Source: Trichostrongylus colubriformis (Eukaryota; Nematoda; Chromadorea; Rhabditida; Trichostrongylidae). From it: a DNA stretch of 64,000 bases. The translations under genes were made by a program, and so were the position numbers. The stretch is from contig OZ022260.1 of the NCBI GenBank assembly GCA_963978905.1, positions 18,030,334-18,094,333 on the forward strand, given 5' to 3'. The notes beneath the pieces were generated by a model, which was not told where the DNA came from, searched no databases, and saw nothing but the letters and a program-made list of their open reading frames with translations. Shown here piece after piece: positions 42,601 to 48,189 of the stretch. Position 1 is the stretch's first letter; every line of letters starts with the position of its first letter.

Positions 42601-45213
42601 GTGTGATTGATAGTTGATGTGATTAAAGGACACGGGAGAATTTTCCTTCGTTATCAATGCATTTATGTTGTATCTGCCTAATAAGAGTCGCATGCAAGTT
42701 TCGCGCGAAATAGTGGGGATTCGGCTATGATACTGCTCACCAGATTCTCGGCTGTAATCACATTTTTTTTGCGTGGAACTTTGCTTGCGGTCTACATGAG
42801 GCAAAAACAGAATAAATATATGGGTAACAGAAAAAATCAACTTTCCGTGAACGATTCCTTTCAAGCGAACCTAATACTTCTGTCCAGGACATTGAAATTC
42901 TTGGTTCACAGGTTTTCTGACGATTCCTCTATACCCTCAGTGGCCATTATGAAATTACAATTATCAGACTTCTGAGTGGGGCCGCTGAGTGGCATGTCTG
43001 CCAGTGTGCCAGGTCATTTCTGAAAATTTGCGCGGGAGATTCGAAGGAAAAGTTAAATTGTCCATTTTTTTTCAGGCTGGCAGTCTACCTAATCTGCAAC
43101 AACACGGCATGACCCCTCATCAACAACCGCCACCATTTTATCACCAAACCGTAGGGCAACGACACAGTACCGGTGGAGTGCTTGTGGGTGCGCCACGGCT
43201 TGCGCCATCGACGCGGACGCCTGAAAGTCAGTCGGCTCCTACCTCACCAGCTAATAATCTTGATCCGTCGCAACAACTTCAATGGCATGGTACAAGGTGA
43301 GAAACTTAGAATTTTGTAACGGACTGAAAGATAGTCTCTCTGAAGGTAGCCAGTTTACTGATTGGGAACAACTGTCGTGACGATGTGAGTAGCCTAATGA
43401 ATATCTGCAGTTTATAACGCGCCAACCCATAATGAGGCTGATTTACTCGCGGAGGGCCACAGCCACTATATGATGGACCATGTGGCATGCATTTGATAAA
43501 TGGTCGTATCACATGCATGCACTGGGACCCATGTCTCGTGAATGATATTTTGATGGTGACAGAAGATGAAAAATTGTGTGAATATGTTGTCACATGTAAG
43601 CGATACAGGAGCTGTCGCAAAGTGGTGGGCGGTGATAGTGGATGGAAAAAGTACTCAATGAATGATAACTAAAAGGGCAGAGATGATGCTGACACCCACA
43701 TGATCCGCTCAAACACATTACTTTTCAATTTTTTCGAGGTTTTCACTGCGCCGGGCCCACCGAAGAAGATAAGACGTAGATATATGAGCATTCCGATTCT
43801 TGGATTCCGTTCATAGTGGTGAATTCTGCGGAATTTGGGCAGTTATTGAATTTTCCGGGAGAAATGGTATGTGTATCAATCGGGAGAATTGCGGAATTCA
43901 GCAGACTTGGGAAAAGATTTAATGCGTCTTAATTCTCCGATTTTGCCATTTCCACAGCTATGCACCTAGCCTTACTTAATACAGTCCTCAGGCCGTTTTC
44001 ACATGTATTTTTTGGAATGGGGGAATGCTGCACCTTTGCAAAGCTGGTTACTGTTTTTGCTCTTTTTTATTTACCCTGGTTTTTTTTACCTCTGATCCTG
44101 GGGTGGGGCAATACGGGTCGTTATAAATGGGTAGCTCTTTGCCCATTTAGCATAGATTCCTCCGAGACTCTGTTGAGACGATCTGATTTGCGCTTAAATT
44201 CGTATCGTGTTTTTTCTTCATTAGGCTAACATTTCGCTTGGTCACTGGAGTGCGGCTTCGATGTAAAGCTCGAATATGAAACTTAATTTCTCTTCTTGGA
44301 TCGGTTGAGAAGCATTTGCCCAGTTTTACACTTGTTAATTTCAATATTGCCATTGTGATTGTATCATGATTGATGCCGTTGTGGGAGGTTCGTGTCAGTA
44401 GACTTTCGTTTATCATCGTCTCTTTTCTTTACAATGATTGAAGTGCTTGAAAGCTCTATGACGTATTTTTCCACTCTATCACAGTGATGGGGCGCTTGAT
44501 ATGTACCATTACCTGGTGACTTCTACGTCTTGCTGTTTTTATGCATTCATTACATACTTTCCTATGTGTAATAGTTTTTTCGGCGAGAGGGACAGCGTCA
44601 AAGGGCATCAGGTGTTGAAATGTATCTGAAAGATATCCTAGAAGGATGGGGGTAAAAGTTGTGCCGTAAAAGCGAGAGTACCATGACTTATCGATGATTT
44701 AATGTAGTAATCAAATGGCATAAAGGCATTGATTCTCATGGAGATATTTTAGAAGTGCAATTACAGCTTCGACGCGCTTGAAGTGGATATCATAAAAATA
44801 GTTTGACAAAAATATGATCAATTTCAGAACGTTCTCGAATTCGCCTGAATCATTAGACATTCCGCGATTAGTGTTGACGAATCCAGAAGGCACAAATGGG
44901 ACACATCTCGAGTGCTTCAACGATCTACAACATATCACCCTGGACGCGAACGATATGCAAATGTTGTGCAATGGCACTGAAGATAGCAACCCGATCCAAC
45001 AGGTAGGGTTTGGACTGATTTGGCATAATTAGGCATCTGCCCGTTTTGATTTACTATTCCACGATTAGGCTGGCAGGCAAACTTCTTAGGTTTTGAGATT
45101 TTTTTCCATTATCATTTTACTTCTGCGTTCGTTTCCTGACACTTGCAATATCTCAGAAAGGATTACCTGCACCCAAAAGGTTTGTGATCCACTCATCTGG
45201 CGTTTTTGCCAAG
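5143..45213 (+). CDS. crtc-1: CREB-regulated transcription coactivator (CRTC/TORC), split gene; exons listed separately
   Basis: The conceptual protein is at least 417 residues (about 436 with the doubtful exon 8). Visible parts, in order: an N-terminal CREB-binding region (SPRKFAEKIAIMNRKQ, residues 5-20), the family motif GGSLPNVHQM (61-70), a kinase site INRARSDPAIHQ (143-154) with Ser148 in AMPK/SIK context (hydrophobic -5, Arg -3, hydrophobic +4), a Gln/Pro/Met/Gly-rich middle, a second family motif GSLPNL, and the C-terminal motif SPESLDIPRLVLT like the SPxSPDIPNIILT of animal CRTCs. Family knowledge: CRTCs are held in the cytoplasm by 14-3-3 after AMPK/SIK phosphorylation, released by calcineurin, and coactivate CREB in the nucleus. 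In C. elegans, CRTC-1 acts with CRH-1 downstream of AAK-2. The seven firm exons join in phase. The 27.4 kb first intron separates the CREB-binding region from the regulatory site. The exact 3' end is not settled. Confidence 0.9.
5568..11476 (+). other. Intron 1, first part: no gene seen
   Basis: About 5.9 kb of intron with only short, unrecognised ORFs. A G+C-rich patch at 9600-9870 is open on both strands over about 120-140 codons but resembles no family I know. A second G+C-rich patch lies at 10030-10300. Around 7090-7260 there is a repeat-like segment beginning GGATTAAAGGCACAG. I see no TIR pair or RNA gene here. Confidence 0.5.
11477..11609. mobile_element. Tc1-type MITE, 133 bp (family with 62086-62259)
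   Basis: The ends are CAGTCCATTT and AAATGGACTG, with TA after the right end (the left flank reads AA). Inside are a second inverted pair (ATAGGGCGTGGCC against GGCCACCCCTAT) and the segment GAGTGAGAGTGCGTGGCGGG, which is shared with the copy at 62 kb. It has no coding capacity. Confidence 0.75.
11612..13502 (+). other. Intron 1 stretch without a recognised feature
   Basis: Short ORFs only. The 135-codon open frame on the - strand at 13025-13432 shows no known domain. Nothing here looks like a transposon end or an RNA gene. Confidence 0.5.
13580..14700 (-). pseudogene. mariner transposase (D34D), disrupted
   Basis: Reading on the - strand from the ATG at 14700, the first ~150 residues hold the paired helix-turn-helix DNA-binding region typical of mariner (CYRWYDRFAMGDFSL, then GRPSSSNT). 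A TAG stop lies in frame directly before the first catalytic Asp (DEKWISY, codon at 14245-14247). The frame continues to the centre, where a 104 bp tandem duplication shifts it. The second Asp (IVMDNARPHHAK) and third (YSPDLSPCDYH) are intact and 34 residues apart, which is the D34D signature. The C-terminus reads to KKGHYLDY with a normal stop. Transposase of this kind cuts and joins TIR ends; this copy cannot make it. Confidence 0.93.
13933..14140. repeat. 104 bp tandem duplication inside the transposase
   Basis: Two almost identical 104 bp units lie head to tail (13933-14036 and 14037-14140). Because 104 is not a multiple of three, the duplication shifts the transposase frame. The near-identity shows it is recent. 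Confidence 0.95.
14885..15699 (+). other. Intron 1 stretch without a recognised feature
   Basis: AT-rich DNA with short ORFs only. A TTTTT/AAAAA-rich segment at 15060-15120 is the only visible feature. Confidence 0.45.
15700..16690. repeat. Large inverted repeat with tRNA-like segments in its arms
   Basis: The left arm (about 15737-16025) and right arm (about 16385-16680) are diverged inverted copies, with shared blocks such as CATCAGCACGGCCGCT, AGGGGTCG and GTGCTTTTCTTTCACTT. In each arm a segment like CTGGTAGTG...GGGGTCGTGGGTTTGC resembles degenerate tRNA A and B boxes, so the arms may be two SINE copies in opposite orientation or one fold-back element. There is no coding capacity. Confidence 0.65.
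16320..16357. repeat. Short palindrome at the centre of the inverted repeat
   Basis: GATGGGTGCGTTGGGTAC, then CA, then its inverse with one mismatch, giving an 18 bp stem and a tiny loop. The half-unit TGCGTTGGGTAC recurs at 16366-16378. Confidence 0.9.
16691..17725 (+). other. Intron 1 stretch without a recognised feature
   Basis: Short ORFs only. There is a poly-T run at 17007-17020 and a poly-A run at 17275-17284. No transposon ends are visible. Confidence 0.45.
17728..18932 (+). mobile_element. mariner-type transposon remnant, about 1.2 kb
   Basis: The ends are inverted (CCCTAAAGTCCCATAGATAA and its complement) and TA flanks both sides (17726-17727 and 18933-18934). At the left end the motif TAGATAAGAGCGG is duplicated in tandem. 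The size fits a mariner. A decayed transposase C-terminus lies inside on the + strand. Confidence 0.85.
18474..18662 (+). pseudogene. mariner-like transposase, C-terminal fragment
   Basis: The frame reads LKQLKAEAITRLSYSPDLAL followed by HFSKHLDSFF and a Phe-rich tail. This lines up with the YSPDLAPxDYHxFxxLxxxL block around the third catalytic Asp of mariner transposases. The expected Asp after SPDLAL is lost (TMPHF in place of a DYHxF-like block). Upstream frames are too decayed to follow. It is a dead copy. Confidence 0.7.
18935..19499 (+). other. Intron 1 stretch without a recognised feature
   Basis: Short ORFs only. It lies between the mariner remnant and the first Helitron-like copy, whose 3' edge is not sharply defined. 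Confidence 0.4.
19500..20668 (-). mobile_element. Helitron-like repeat family, copy A (short array)
   Basis: Read on the - strand, the copy starts TCCTTCTCGATAGAATCGGC, preceded by A. This aligns with the 5' ends of the copies at 24562 and 27392. It continues with the family module GAAAATTCATATCTTGCGTC, about four diverged units of the GATAACGGTTGATAAGA repeat, and a 3' module shared with the other copies (TATCGACCGCT, GGTGAACA). A 5' TC inserted after A is the Helitron habit. No Rep/helicase ORF is present and no 3' CTRR end could be placed. The 3' border is approximate. Confidence 0.6.
19958..19978 (-). repeat. Conserved hairpin in the 3' module, copy A
   Basis: GAACACA, a 7-base loop, then TGTGTTC. 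The same position in the other two copies reads GAACATA and TATGTTC, so both strands of the stem changed together. Confidence 0.75.
20670..21460 (+). other. Intron 1 stretch without a recognised feature
   Basis: Short ORFs only. The 132-codon frame on the - strand at 20900-21298 shows no known domain. Confidence 0.45.
21461..22206 (-). mobile_element. Non-autonomous TIR element, 746 bp (family with 40896-41631)
   Basis: The ends are CAAGGGGTGCCAAAAAAAGT and its near-inverse, and TA flanks both sides. The interior matches the copy at 40.9-41.6 kb in opposite orientation over most of its length (for example GATCATAGCAGC and GAACGTGTCAT/GAACGTGCCAT). No transposase frame is visible. The TA duplication and the CA...GGTGCC ends place it with the Tc1/mariner group. 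Confidence 0.8.
22640..22830 (+). mobile_element. Decayed SINE-like copy (family with 23848-24079)
   Basis: The segment AAATCCCGCATCAATGCTCG, then CCCAGGCTAACCAA, GTTGTCTGAGACTATAAAA and CACTGACCTGTACATCGG, matches the sequence at 23848-24079 read on the other strand. The tRNA-like head is mostly lost here. Confidence 0.6.
23048..24383. mobile_element. mariner-type element with long (~275 bp) inverted arms, carrying a nested SINE
   Basis: The ends read TTGGGTCATTCCATAAGTAG and its inverse, with TA on both sides (23046-23047 and 24384-24385). The arms stay alignable for about 275 bp on each side, much longer than a standard mariner TIR. The ~520 bp core holds an open frame at 23488-23685 (+) that is Lys/Ser-rich and unidentified. 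A tRNA-like SINE sits between core and right arm. The copy is probably non-autonomous. Confidence 0.8.
23848..24079 (-). mobile_element. tRNA-derived SINE
   Basis: Read on the - strand, it opens with a tRNA-like head (GGCGGAGGTGGTGTAGTGAC) and a B-box-like GGATCAAATCC, then a unique body (GGTGAATTGGTACCAGACTT, GCACTGACTTGTACATCGG). A related body occurs at 22640-22830. A promoter of this type would be read by RNA polymerase III. No clear target-site duplication was found. Confidence 0.65.
24592..24617 (+). repeat. TG microsatellite
   Basis: About 13 TG units, followed by CCGTCTGTCTGTC. It lies 30 bp inside the 5' end of copy C. The same position in copy B has a similar TG-rich run. Confidence 0.95.
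24790..26270 (+). repeat. Tandem array of ~145 bp units
   Basis: Ten units can be counted by the landmark GATAACGGTTGATAAGATT and its variants (near 24870, 25014, 25160, 25304, 25449, 25596, 25740, 25885, 26017 and 26163). Spacing is close to 145 bp. The units starting near 25500 and 25646 are essentially identical over a full period, so the array has been recently homogenised. Confidence 0.88.
26446..26465 (+). repeat. Conserved hairpin in the 3' module, copy C
   Basis: GAACATA, a six-T loop, then TATGTTC. It lies downstream of the array, in the module shared by all three copies. Confidence 0.7.
26840..27103. mobile_element. Fold-back element, 264 bp
   Basis: It begins ACCAGTTGGCTCGCGCA and ends with TGCGCGAGCCAACTGGT. 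The arms also share the GCGCGCGATTCG/GAATCGCGCGC block. The same family occurs at 29491-29736 and, with one arm only, at 33247. It is non-coding. Confidence 0.8.
27104..27391 (+). other. Spacer between the fold-back element and copy B
   Basis: No feature seen. Confidence 0.4.
27640..28655 (+). repeat. Tandem array of ~146 bp units
   Basis: Seven units can be counted by GGTGATCCGAATTGATAGCG and its variants (near 27707, 27850, 27998, 28145, 28290, 28440 and 28588). Neighbouring units are very similar. A G run of 9-12 bases sits in the last two. Confidence 0.9.
28849..28869 (+). repeat. Conserved hairpin in the 3' module, copy B
   Basis: GAACATA, loop TTTTGTC, TATGTTC. Same place in the module as in copies A and C. 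Confidence 0.75.
29491..29736. mobile_element. Fold-back element, 246 bp, near-perfect arms
   Basis: It starts ACCAGTTGGGCTGGCGCACA and ends with the exact inverse. The arms match for about 85 bp with few mismatches, including GGGGAGCACGCAAAATG and ATCGATATCGAT. This is the best-preserved copy of the family and would form a long hairpin. It is non-coding. Confidence 0.88.
29740..31910 (+). other. Intron 1 stretch without a recognised feature
   Basis: Short ORFs on both strands, none with a known domain. A single TTAGGGTGTACGAGAAAGC at 30316 looks like a lone mariner-type end but has no partner nearby. Confidence 0.45.
31912..31985 (-). mobile_element. tRNA-like SINE head
   Basis: Read on the - strand: GGGTCTTGGTAGGTAATGG (A-box region), then ATTAGCACATATGCC, and GGGTTCGAACTCCGCC, whose GGTTCGAACTCC is very close to the B-box consensus. 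The acceptor stem does not close, so it is a tRNA-derived repeat rather than a working tRNA gene. Confidence 0.5.
31986..32973 (+). other. End of intron 1
   Basis: No gene or transposon seen. The last bases before exon 2 are a pyrimidine-rich tract ending TTTTCAG. Confidence 0.45.
32974..33070 (+). CDS. crtc-1: CRTC exon 2 (kinase-site exon)
   Basis: The acceptor is TTTTCAG|G and the first G completes the CAG codon split by intron 1. The exon reads INRARSDPAIHQMSMHMVGG and continues to PHQMQ (residues 143-174). RARSDPAIHQ matches the RTxSDSALH block around Ser171 of vertebrate CRTC2, the main AMPK/SIK and 14-3-3 site. The donor is CAG|GTAGGC, phase 0. Confidence 0.9.
33247..33424 (+). mobile_element. 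Fold-back element, left arm and centre only
   Basis: It begins ACCAGTTGGCTGGCGCACAC like the copies at 26840 and 29491. Its centre (CGAACGGTTTCAG...GGGAAACAAAATTCC) matches the centre of the 29491 copy. The right arm is missing and is replaced by the repeat array that starts at 33425. Confidence 0.75.
33425..34852 (-). mobile_element. Helitron-like repeat family, copy D: array of the 5' module
   Basis: Read on the - strand, the copy starts TCCCTACTATATATAAAACG after an A, again the A|TC form. It then has GTCTGTCTGTCC and the family module GAAATTCATATCTCGCGTCG. Here the 5' module itself is amplified: about nine tandem units, marked by GCTGCGACGCGAGATATCAG, with starts near 33455, 33601, 33746, 33892, 34038, 34183 and onward, spaced 145-146 bp. 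The 3' module seen in the other copies is absent. It lies in CRTC intron 2. Confidence 0.65.
34853..35201 (+). other. Intron 2 stretch without a recognised feature
   Basis: AT-rich, with no repeats or coding frames of note. Confidence 0.4.
35202..35416. mobile_element. mariner MITE, 215 bp
   Basis: The ends are TTAGGTTGTCCCGAAAGTTC and its inverse, with TA on both sides (35200-35201 and 35417-35418). The arms continue through CCTCGACC and an AAATTTATTTC block. There is no coding capacity, so it needs a transposase from elsewhere. It lies in CRTC intron 2. Confidence 0.9.
35907..36285 (+). repeat. Tandem repeat, three ~124 bp units
   Basis: Units begin near 35907, 36031 and 36156 with CAGATTTTATGACAGAAGAA and run through GGCTTCATTCGGAACTTTTC and GGCCTTTCTGCGGTGTTC. 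The first two are almost identical. Two of the three carry TTTTGTTTCAG, which looks like a splice acceptor. The array ends ~70 bp before exon 3. Confidence 0.88.
36357..36438 (+). CDS. crtc-1: CRTC exon 3
   Basis: Acceptor ATTTCAG|GCTGGC, phase 0. It reads AGPSGLGQMMPVGPQCSMPN and on to PHQPG (residues 175-202). The Gly/Pro/Met/Gln-rich composition fits the CRTC middle region, which is poorly conserved. Donor G|GTAAGT at 36439, phase 1. Frame and phase agree with exons 2 and 4. Confidence 0.82.
36713..37560 (-). mobile_element. Tc1-like transposon remnant, 848 bp
   Basis: The ends are CAGCCACCTATAAATTGTC and a near-inverse with two small gaps, and TA flanks both sides (36711-36712 and 37561-37562). 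A decayed Tc1 transposase fragment lies inside on the - strand. The size implies internal deletion. It lies in CRTC intron 3. Confidence 0.78.
37010..37200 (-). pseudogene. Tc1-like transposase, C-terminal fragment
   Basis: Frames on the - strand give RGPDL, stop, LMEDCLEFHGEKK, stop, DRNMPFQAVRDFKETVIEVS. This lines up with the SPDLNPIEDxW block of the third catalytic residue and the RQFxxVxDLKETIIEAW tail of Tc1 transposases. Two stops break it. The N-terminal and first catalytic parts are not recognisable. Confidence 0.65.
37563..38586 (+). other. Intron 3 stretch without a recognised feature
   Basis: Short ORFs only; no repeat ends seen. Confidence 0.4.
38587..39932. repeat. Near-perfect 1.35 kb palindrome with four hairpin motifs per arm
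   Basis: The two arms (about 38587-39247 and 39270-39932) are inverted copies with few mismatches, separated by a short centre around 39259. Each arm carries four copies of the motif GATAGAGC-T-rich-GCTCTAC (left arm near 38656, 38825, 38996 and 39140; right arm near 39348, 39498, 39670 and 39838), spaced roughly 150-170 bp. Each motif is itself a small stem-loop. No ORF of substance is present. The whole lies in CRTC intron 3, so the pre-mRNA would contain a long double-stranded hairpin. Confidence 0.92.
40025..40148 (+). CDS. crtc-1: CRTC exon 4
   Basis: Acceptor ATCTAG|GA; the first two bases complete the Gly codon begun in exon 3. It reads MVTQNQPMVGGPHQGSPQQG, then MSPLQSPLHYPMQTY (residues 203-242 and part of 243). 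It is Gln/Pro-rich with SP pairs. Donor TATGG|GTAAGT, phase 2. The consistent phase on both sides supports the call. Confidence 0.85.
40149..40895 (+). other. Intron 4, first part: no feature
   Basis: A 169-codon open frame (40227-40736, +) shows no known domain and lies wholly in the intron. It is probably chance. Confidence 0.4.
40896..41631 (+). mobile_element. Non-autonomous TIR element, second copy (family with 21461-22206)
   Basis: Left end AGGGAGTGCCAAAAAAAGC and right end TTGCTGGCACCCCC, with TA on both sides. The interior matches the copy at 21.5-22.2 kb in opposite orientation. It lies in CRTC intron 4. No transposase is encoded. Confidence 0.75.
41752..41878 (+). CDS. crtc-1: CRTC exon 5
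   Basis: Acceptor CTTAG|G; the G completes Gly243. It reads YPNGSPMQSPMGSPMGS, then LDERTTPMMELSPPSMHDPC (residues 244-285). I place the end at GAA|GTTAGT because it gives phase 0, which exon 6 needs. The stronger-looking donor GTGAAG six bases upstream would leave phase 1 and does not fit exon 6. An extra small exon between 5 and 6 would also explain this. Confidence 0.72.
41879..43075 (+). other. Intron 5
   Basis: It holds a short imperfect inverted repeat (entered separately at 42606-42870). No coding exon was recognised. Confidence 0.45.
42606..42870. repeat. Dispersed repeat, inverted pair
   Basis: Two arms (around 42625-42700 and 42780-42860) are inverted diverged copies. They share sequence with 54796-55092 and 60125-60515 (TGCATGCGGCTCTTATT-type and AATACAACATAAATATATG-type blocks). 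Confidence 0.55.
43076..43296 (+). CDS. crtc-1: CRTC exon 6
   Basis: Acceptor TTTTCAG|GCTGGC, phase 0. It begins AGSLPNLQQHGMTPHQQPPP, where GSLPNL matches the second conserved CRTC block (GGSLPDLTN). Then RHSTGGVLVG, STRTPESQSAPTSPANN and QLQWHGT (residues 286-358 and part of 359). Ser/Thr-Pro pairs are frequent. Donor ACAAG|GTGAGA, phase 2. Confidence 0.9.
43297..44827 (+). other. Intron 6: no feature
   Basis: Only short ORFs. The last bases are ATTTCAG before exon 7. Confidence 0.5.
44828..45002 (+). CDS. crtc-1: CRTC exon 7 (C-terminal activation domain)
   Basis: The first base completes Arg359. It reads TFSNSPESLDIPRLVLTNPE, then HLECFNDLQHITLDANDMQM, ending DSNPIQQ (residues 360-417). 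SPESLDIPRLVLT matches the C-terminal CRTC motif SPxSPDIPNIILT, and the acidic/hydrophobic tail fits a transactivation domain. The end CAACAG|GTAGGG is a good donor. If it is not used, the frame stops after nine more residues (VGFGLIWHN). Confidence 0.9.
45157..45213 (+). CDS. crtc-1: Possible CRTC exon 8
   Basis: ATATCTCAG|AAAGGA opens a 57 base frame, KGLPAPKRFVIHSSGVFAK, that ends at AAG|GTAAGG. Splice sites and phase 0 fit exon 7, but the peptide does not resemble the CRTC C-terminus, and any later exon with a stop codon was not found. It could be a real exon, an alternative one, or chance. Confidence 0.35.
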
Positions 45214-45783
45214 GTAAGGCAATTATGGGTAATGCGTTTTTTCCAAAGTGTTTTCGTTTCATTAGTGTGAAGTTCTTTCCTTGAATCAAGGTGGGGGAAG
45301 GGTTTTCTCGGTAAAATCAGTCGGAAATGGCCGAGTTGTCAAAAGCTCGGTGATCACAGTCGGCTGCGAAATAGCTGCAGTTGGTGGTACATACAGCTGA
45401 GGCATGAAGACGGTCCATATGTTTGACCCATATCCGATCCTTTAAAATTTAAGCGACTGTTAGAATTACTAGGACTTTAAAGATTACTGCATTGAGCAAG
45501 TATGGGCTAAGCGCAGTGGGTACACTTTTTTTAAAAGTTGACTTTGCAAGTCAAGATTCAATGTAGCATCAATGGAGAAAAAAAGAAGTGGAGCGGCAGA
45601 AAACTTGGAAACTGGGGCTTCACTTGTCTTTCATGCCAGTGCTTGTTGGCCCTGTGAGCAAGTAGGCGAATTTCGCAGATATTCGGAAATCTGCGATGGG
45701 TGCTGTGGTTGCTTTTTCCGGAAAAACTGATATTTAAGTGGACCGCCTGCCTAAATGGATACGCCACGTTGCGTGAAAATTTG
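45214..45783 (+). other. Downstream of CRTC: no feature
   Basis: No convincing terminal exon or polyadenylation context was recognised. Confidence 0.4.
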
Positions 45784-46587
45784 TGTGGGTTGGAACTAAA
45801 GCATGAAGTGCGGGGTCGAGTCTCGTCCGACACCCAAGCTTTTGCTCATAGCTCAGCATCCTAGTAGCAGATATGTATGTTTATCGAGGAACTTAACTCC
45901 TGACCTTTCTCACTTTAGCCCAATCACCGAACTACTTGACTCCCGATACGCACTGCTGCTGCGCTTGCCTATCCTATATACGTTGAGTTGCTCCTCTTTA
46001 AACACTTGCAACTCTGCTCTCTGGAGACGCACAGCATACATGGAATGCAGATTGGTGAATTGCATCCCGAGCCCTAATTAGTAGTATGTATAATTCCCAT
46101 TCCAAAGAGGCCACTTCGACCTACCATCTGACTATTGTGTTTCACTCGAGAGCAGACAGCTTCCGAACTGAGGAGATGTATCATTACCGCACGCAATAGC
46201 ATGTAGTATTGAACGCGTAGGAAAGCTGTAAATCAGATAACGACCACCATTTCAATTGGTCAACACCCATTTTCGACTTACCGCGCAACTAGTGGCAAAG
46301 TGGCTTTCAAGCTTTTCATAGCTGTAGTAATTCTATATCTTCTCATAGGTGCTATTGGTGATATCATCACATAGAAACACTTATAAACACCTAATTCTAG
46401 GCTGTAATCTCGTCATAGTCGAAGGTTAGGAAGCCGATATTTCTGAGCGGTTCCGAAGCTTTCCTTCAGTTTTTCCTGACTATATGCTCCTCAGTATTCA
46501 TACAATCTTTCCTGAGCTCAATAGCCCACGAAAATATTGAACTATGCCTCGAAGTCATCAACGACAATGCTTTAGTTCCAACCCACA
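45784..46587. mobile_element. Non-autonomous TIR element, 804 bp
   Basis: The ends are a perfect 20 bp inverted repeat: TGTGGGTTGGAACTAAAGCA at 45784 and its inverse at 46568-46587. A further end-like CTCCAACCCACAT lies at 46604-46616. The segment at 45880-46130 recurs at 47205-47455. There is no coding capacity and the class is unknown. Confidence 0.75.
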
Positions 46588-46842
46588 ACACTCACAAACA
46601 AAGCTCCAACCCACATAATCAGCAGCTATCTAAAATCAAAAATATCAAAATACATAACTGCATTCCTCCGTAAATTCTTCCCTAATATTATAAGCAAGGA
46701 TTTGCATTCTTTGCGTGCTTGATTTTGCTACCAAAGAGCGTTTTCGAAAAAATGAATCCATTTTCGATGCTCTATCATGAAGATCTCCTTATTAATGCAA
46801 GGCACGTTGTAAGGAAGAGTAGTCGACATTCGTAAGAACTTT

Positions 46843-47455
46843 TGTGTGGGTTGGAACTTAAACGTGTAATTATTCGGTTGAGACACAAATTTTAGTCGTG
46901 TCCGCGTACACCATGTCAACCTTGTCGACTTCTAGGTTAATTCATAGATTAGCTGTGAAAAACATGTTTGTGAAGGCAACAAACGCAGAAATGGAAATGT
47001 GCGATAAAATATCGAAAGTCGATTGAATTCCTTAGAAACGCTTTCGAGTACTCTCGATTGAATTCCTCAGAAACGCTTTCGAGTAACATCGAAAGTCGAT
47101 TGAATTCCTTAGAAATGCTTTCGAGTAGGATCAAACGCAAGTTATGCAATCTGCTTTATAATGTTTGGGAGGTATTTTTTTTAAAAAAATGTTAAAGACT
47201 ATTCTCATCAAGAAACCGAACTCTAACTCTCTCGAACTTTAGCCGAATCACCCAATCACTTGTCTTTCAAGGCACCATCTGCTGCGTTTGCCTATCCTTT
47301 ATATGTTGATTTGCTCCCCTTCGAACGCTTGCAACTCCGCTTCTAGAGATGCACAGCAGATGTGGGAAGCAGATTGGTGAATGGCATCACGAGCCCTATC
47401 ACTGGTATGTTCACCACTTCAAACGGCCATTTTGACCTAGCACCCTTCACTTGTC
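46843..47455 (+). mobile_element. Partial second copy of the 45784 element
   Basis: It begins TTTGTGTGGGTTGGAACTTA and later carries the block CTTGCAACTCCGCTTCTAGA, then GAGATGCACAGCAGA and CAGATTGGTGAATGGCATC, shared with 45880-46130 in the same orientation. Between them it has an extra ~280 bp with a tandem repeat. No right-hand TIR was found. Confidence 0.6.
47018..47130 (+). repeat. Short tandem repeat, three ~45 bp units
   Basis: Units of CGATTGAATTCCTTAGAAAC followed by GCTTTCGAGTA, with small changes. It lies inside the partial TIR-element copy. Confidence 0.88.
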
Positions 47456-48189
47456 AGATCATCGTTTGTGCCTTTAATGTGCTAGTGAGCCTCCATTTCC
47501 CCTTGTTTATCGCTAGGATCGGGTCGGCCTTGTTCAAGGATTTGTGTTCGGTTCGAGCCTCCTCGAACAAGACCGAACATGAATCACATCTCTTTATGGC
47601 ATGTAAAGATTTTTTCCTCTTACTGATCTCTTCCGGTTGATGATAGGCTGGGTGTCTCAAAGGCACACCACGCAATAATCAAAGTGGTCCTTCACCTTTC
47701 CAGGGCAGGTAGACCCTTGTATGGTTGTGGAGATCGCACCCTTTTCGCGGCGCCACGGCCCACCCTCGCCGTGCACGGCCTGGTCGACCTGGTCGAGTTG
47801 AGCCCACTGAGCCGAGTCACACCTGGCCTTGGACGAACAAATTCCCAAGATGGCTCTACGTGGATAAGGAAACGCGATAAGACAAGATAAGGCAGCGATT
47901 TTAATAGCGAAGGTGACTTGAACAGAGAAGAACAGGTGATATCGTAGCATTTTATATCAACTGGCAAAAACTCATTTCTAGTCTTCAATACTCGTACGAG
48001 CACCGATGGCAGGGAGTTTTAATTTTGGTGGTTGTGAAGGGTTTTAATTCATTTTTCTTCACTGGTAAGTGAGTCAAAGCCTCTACATGTTGTAACGCGC
48101 GATAGCTCTCACTATTTTTCGCGAGGTGTGCCTTTAAACATGTTCGATTGCGAACCCACAAAAGCAGCGTTTGGATGCAGTGAAATCTA
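47456..48189. other. G+C-rich stretch, no gene recognised
   Basis: 47690-47880 is markedly G+C-rich and open on both strands, but neither translation resembles a known family. Confidence 0.4.
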
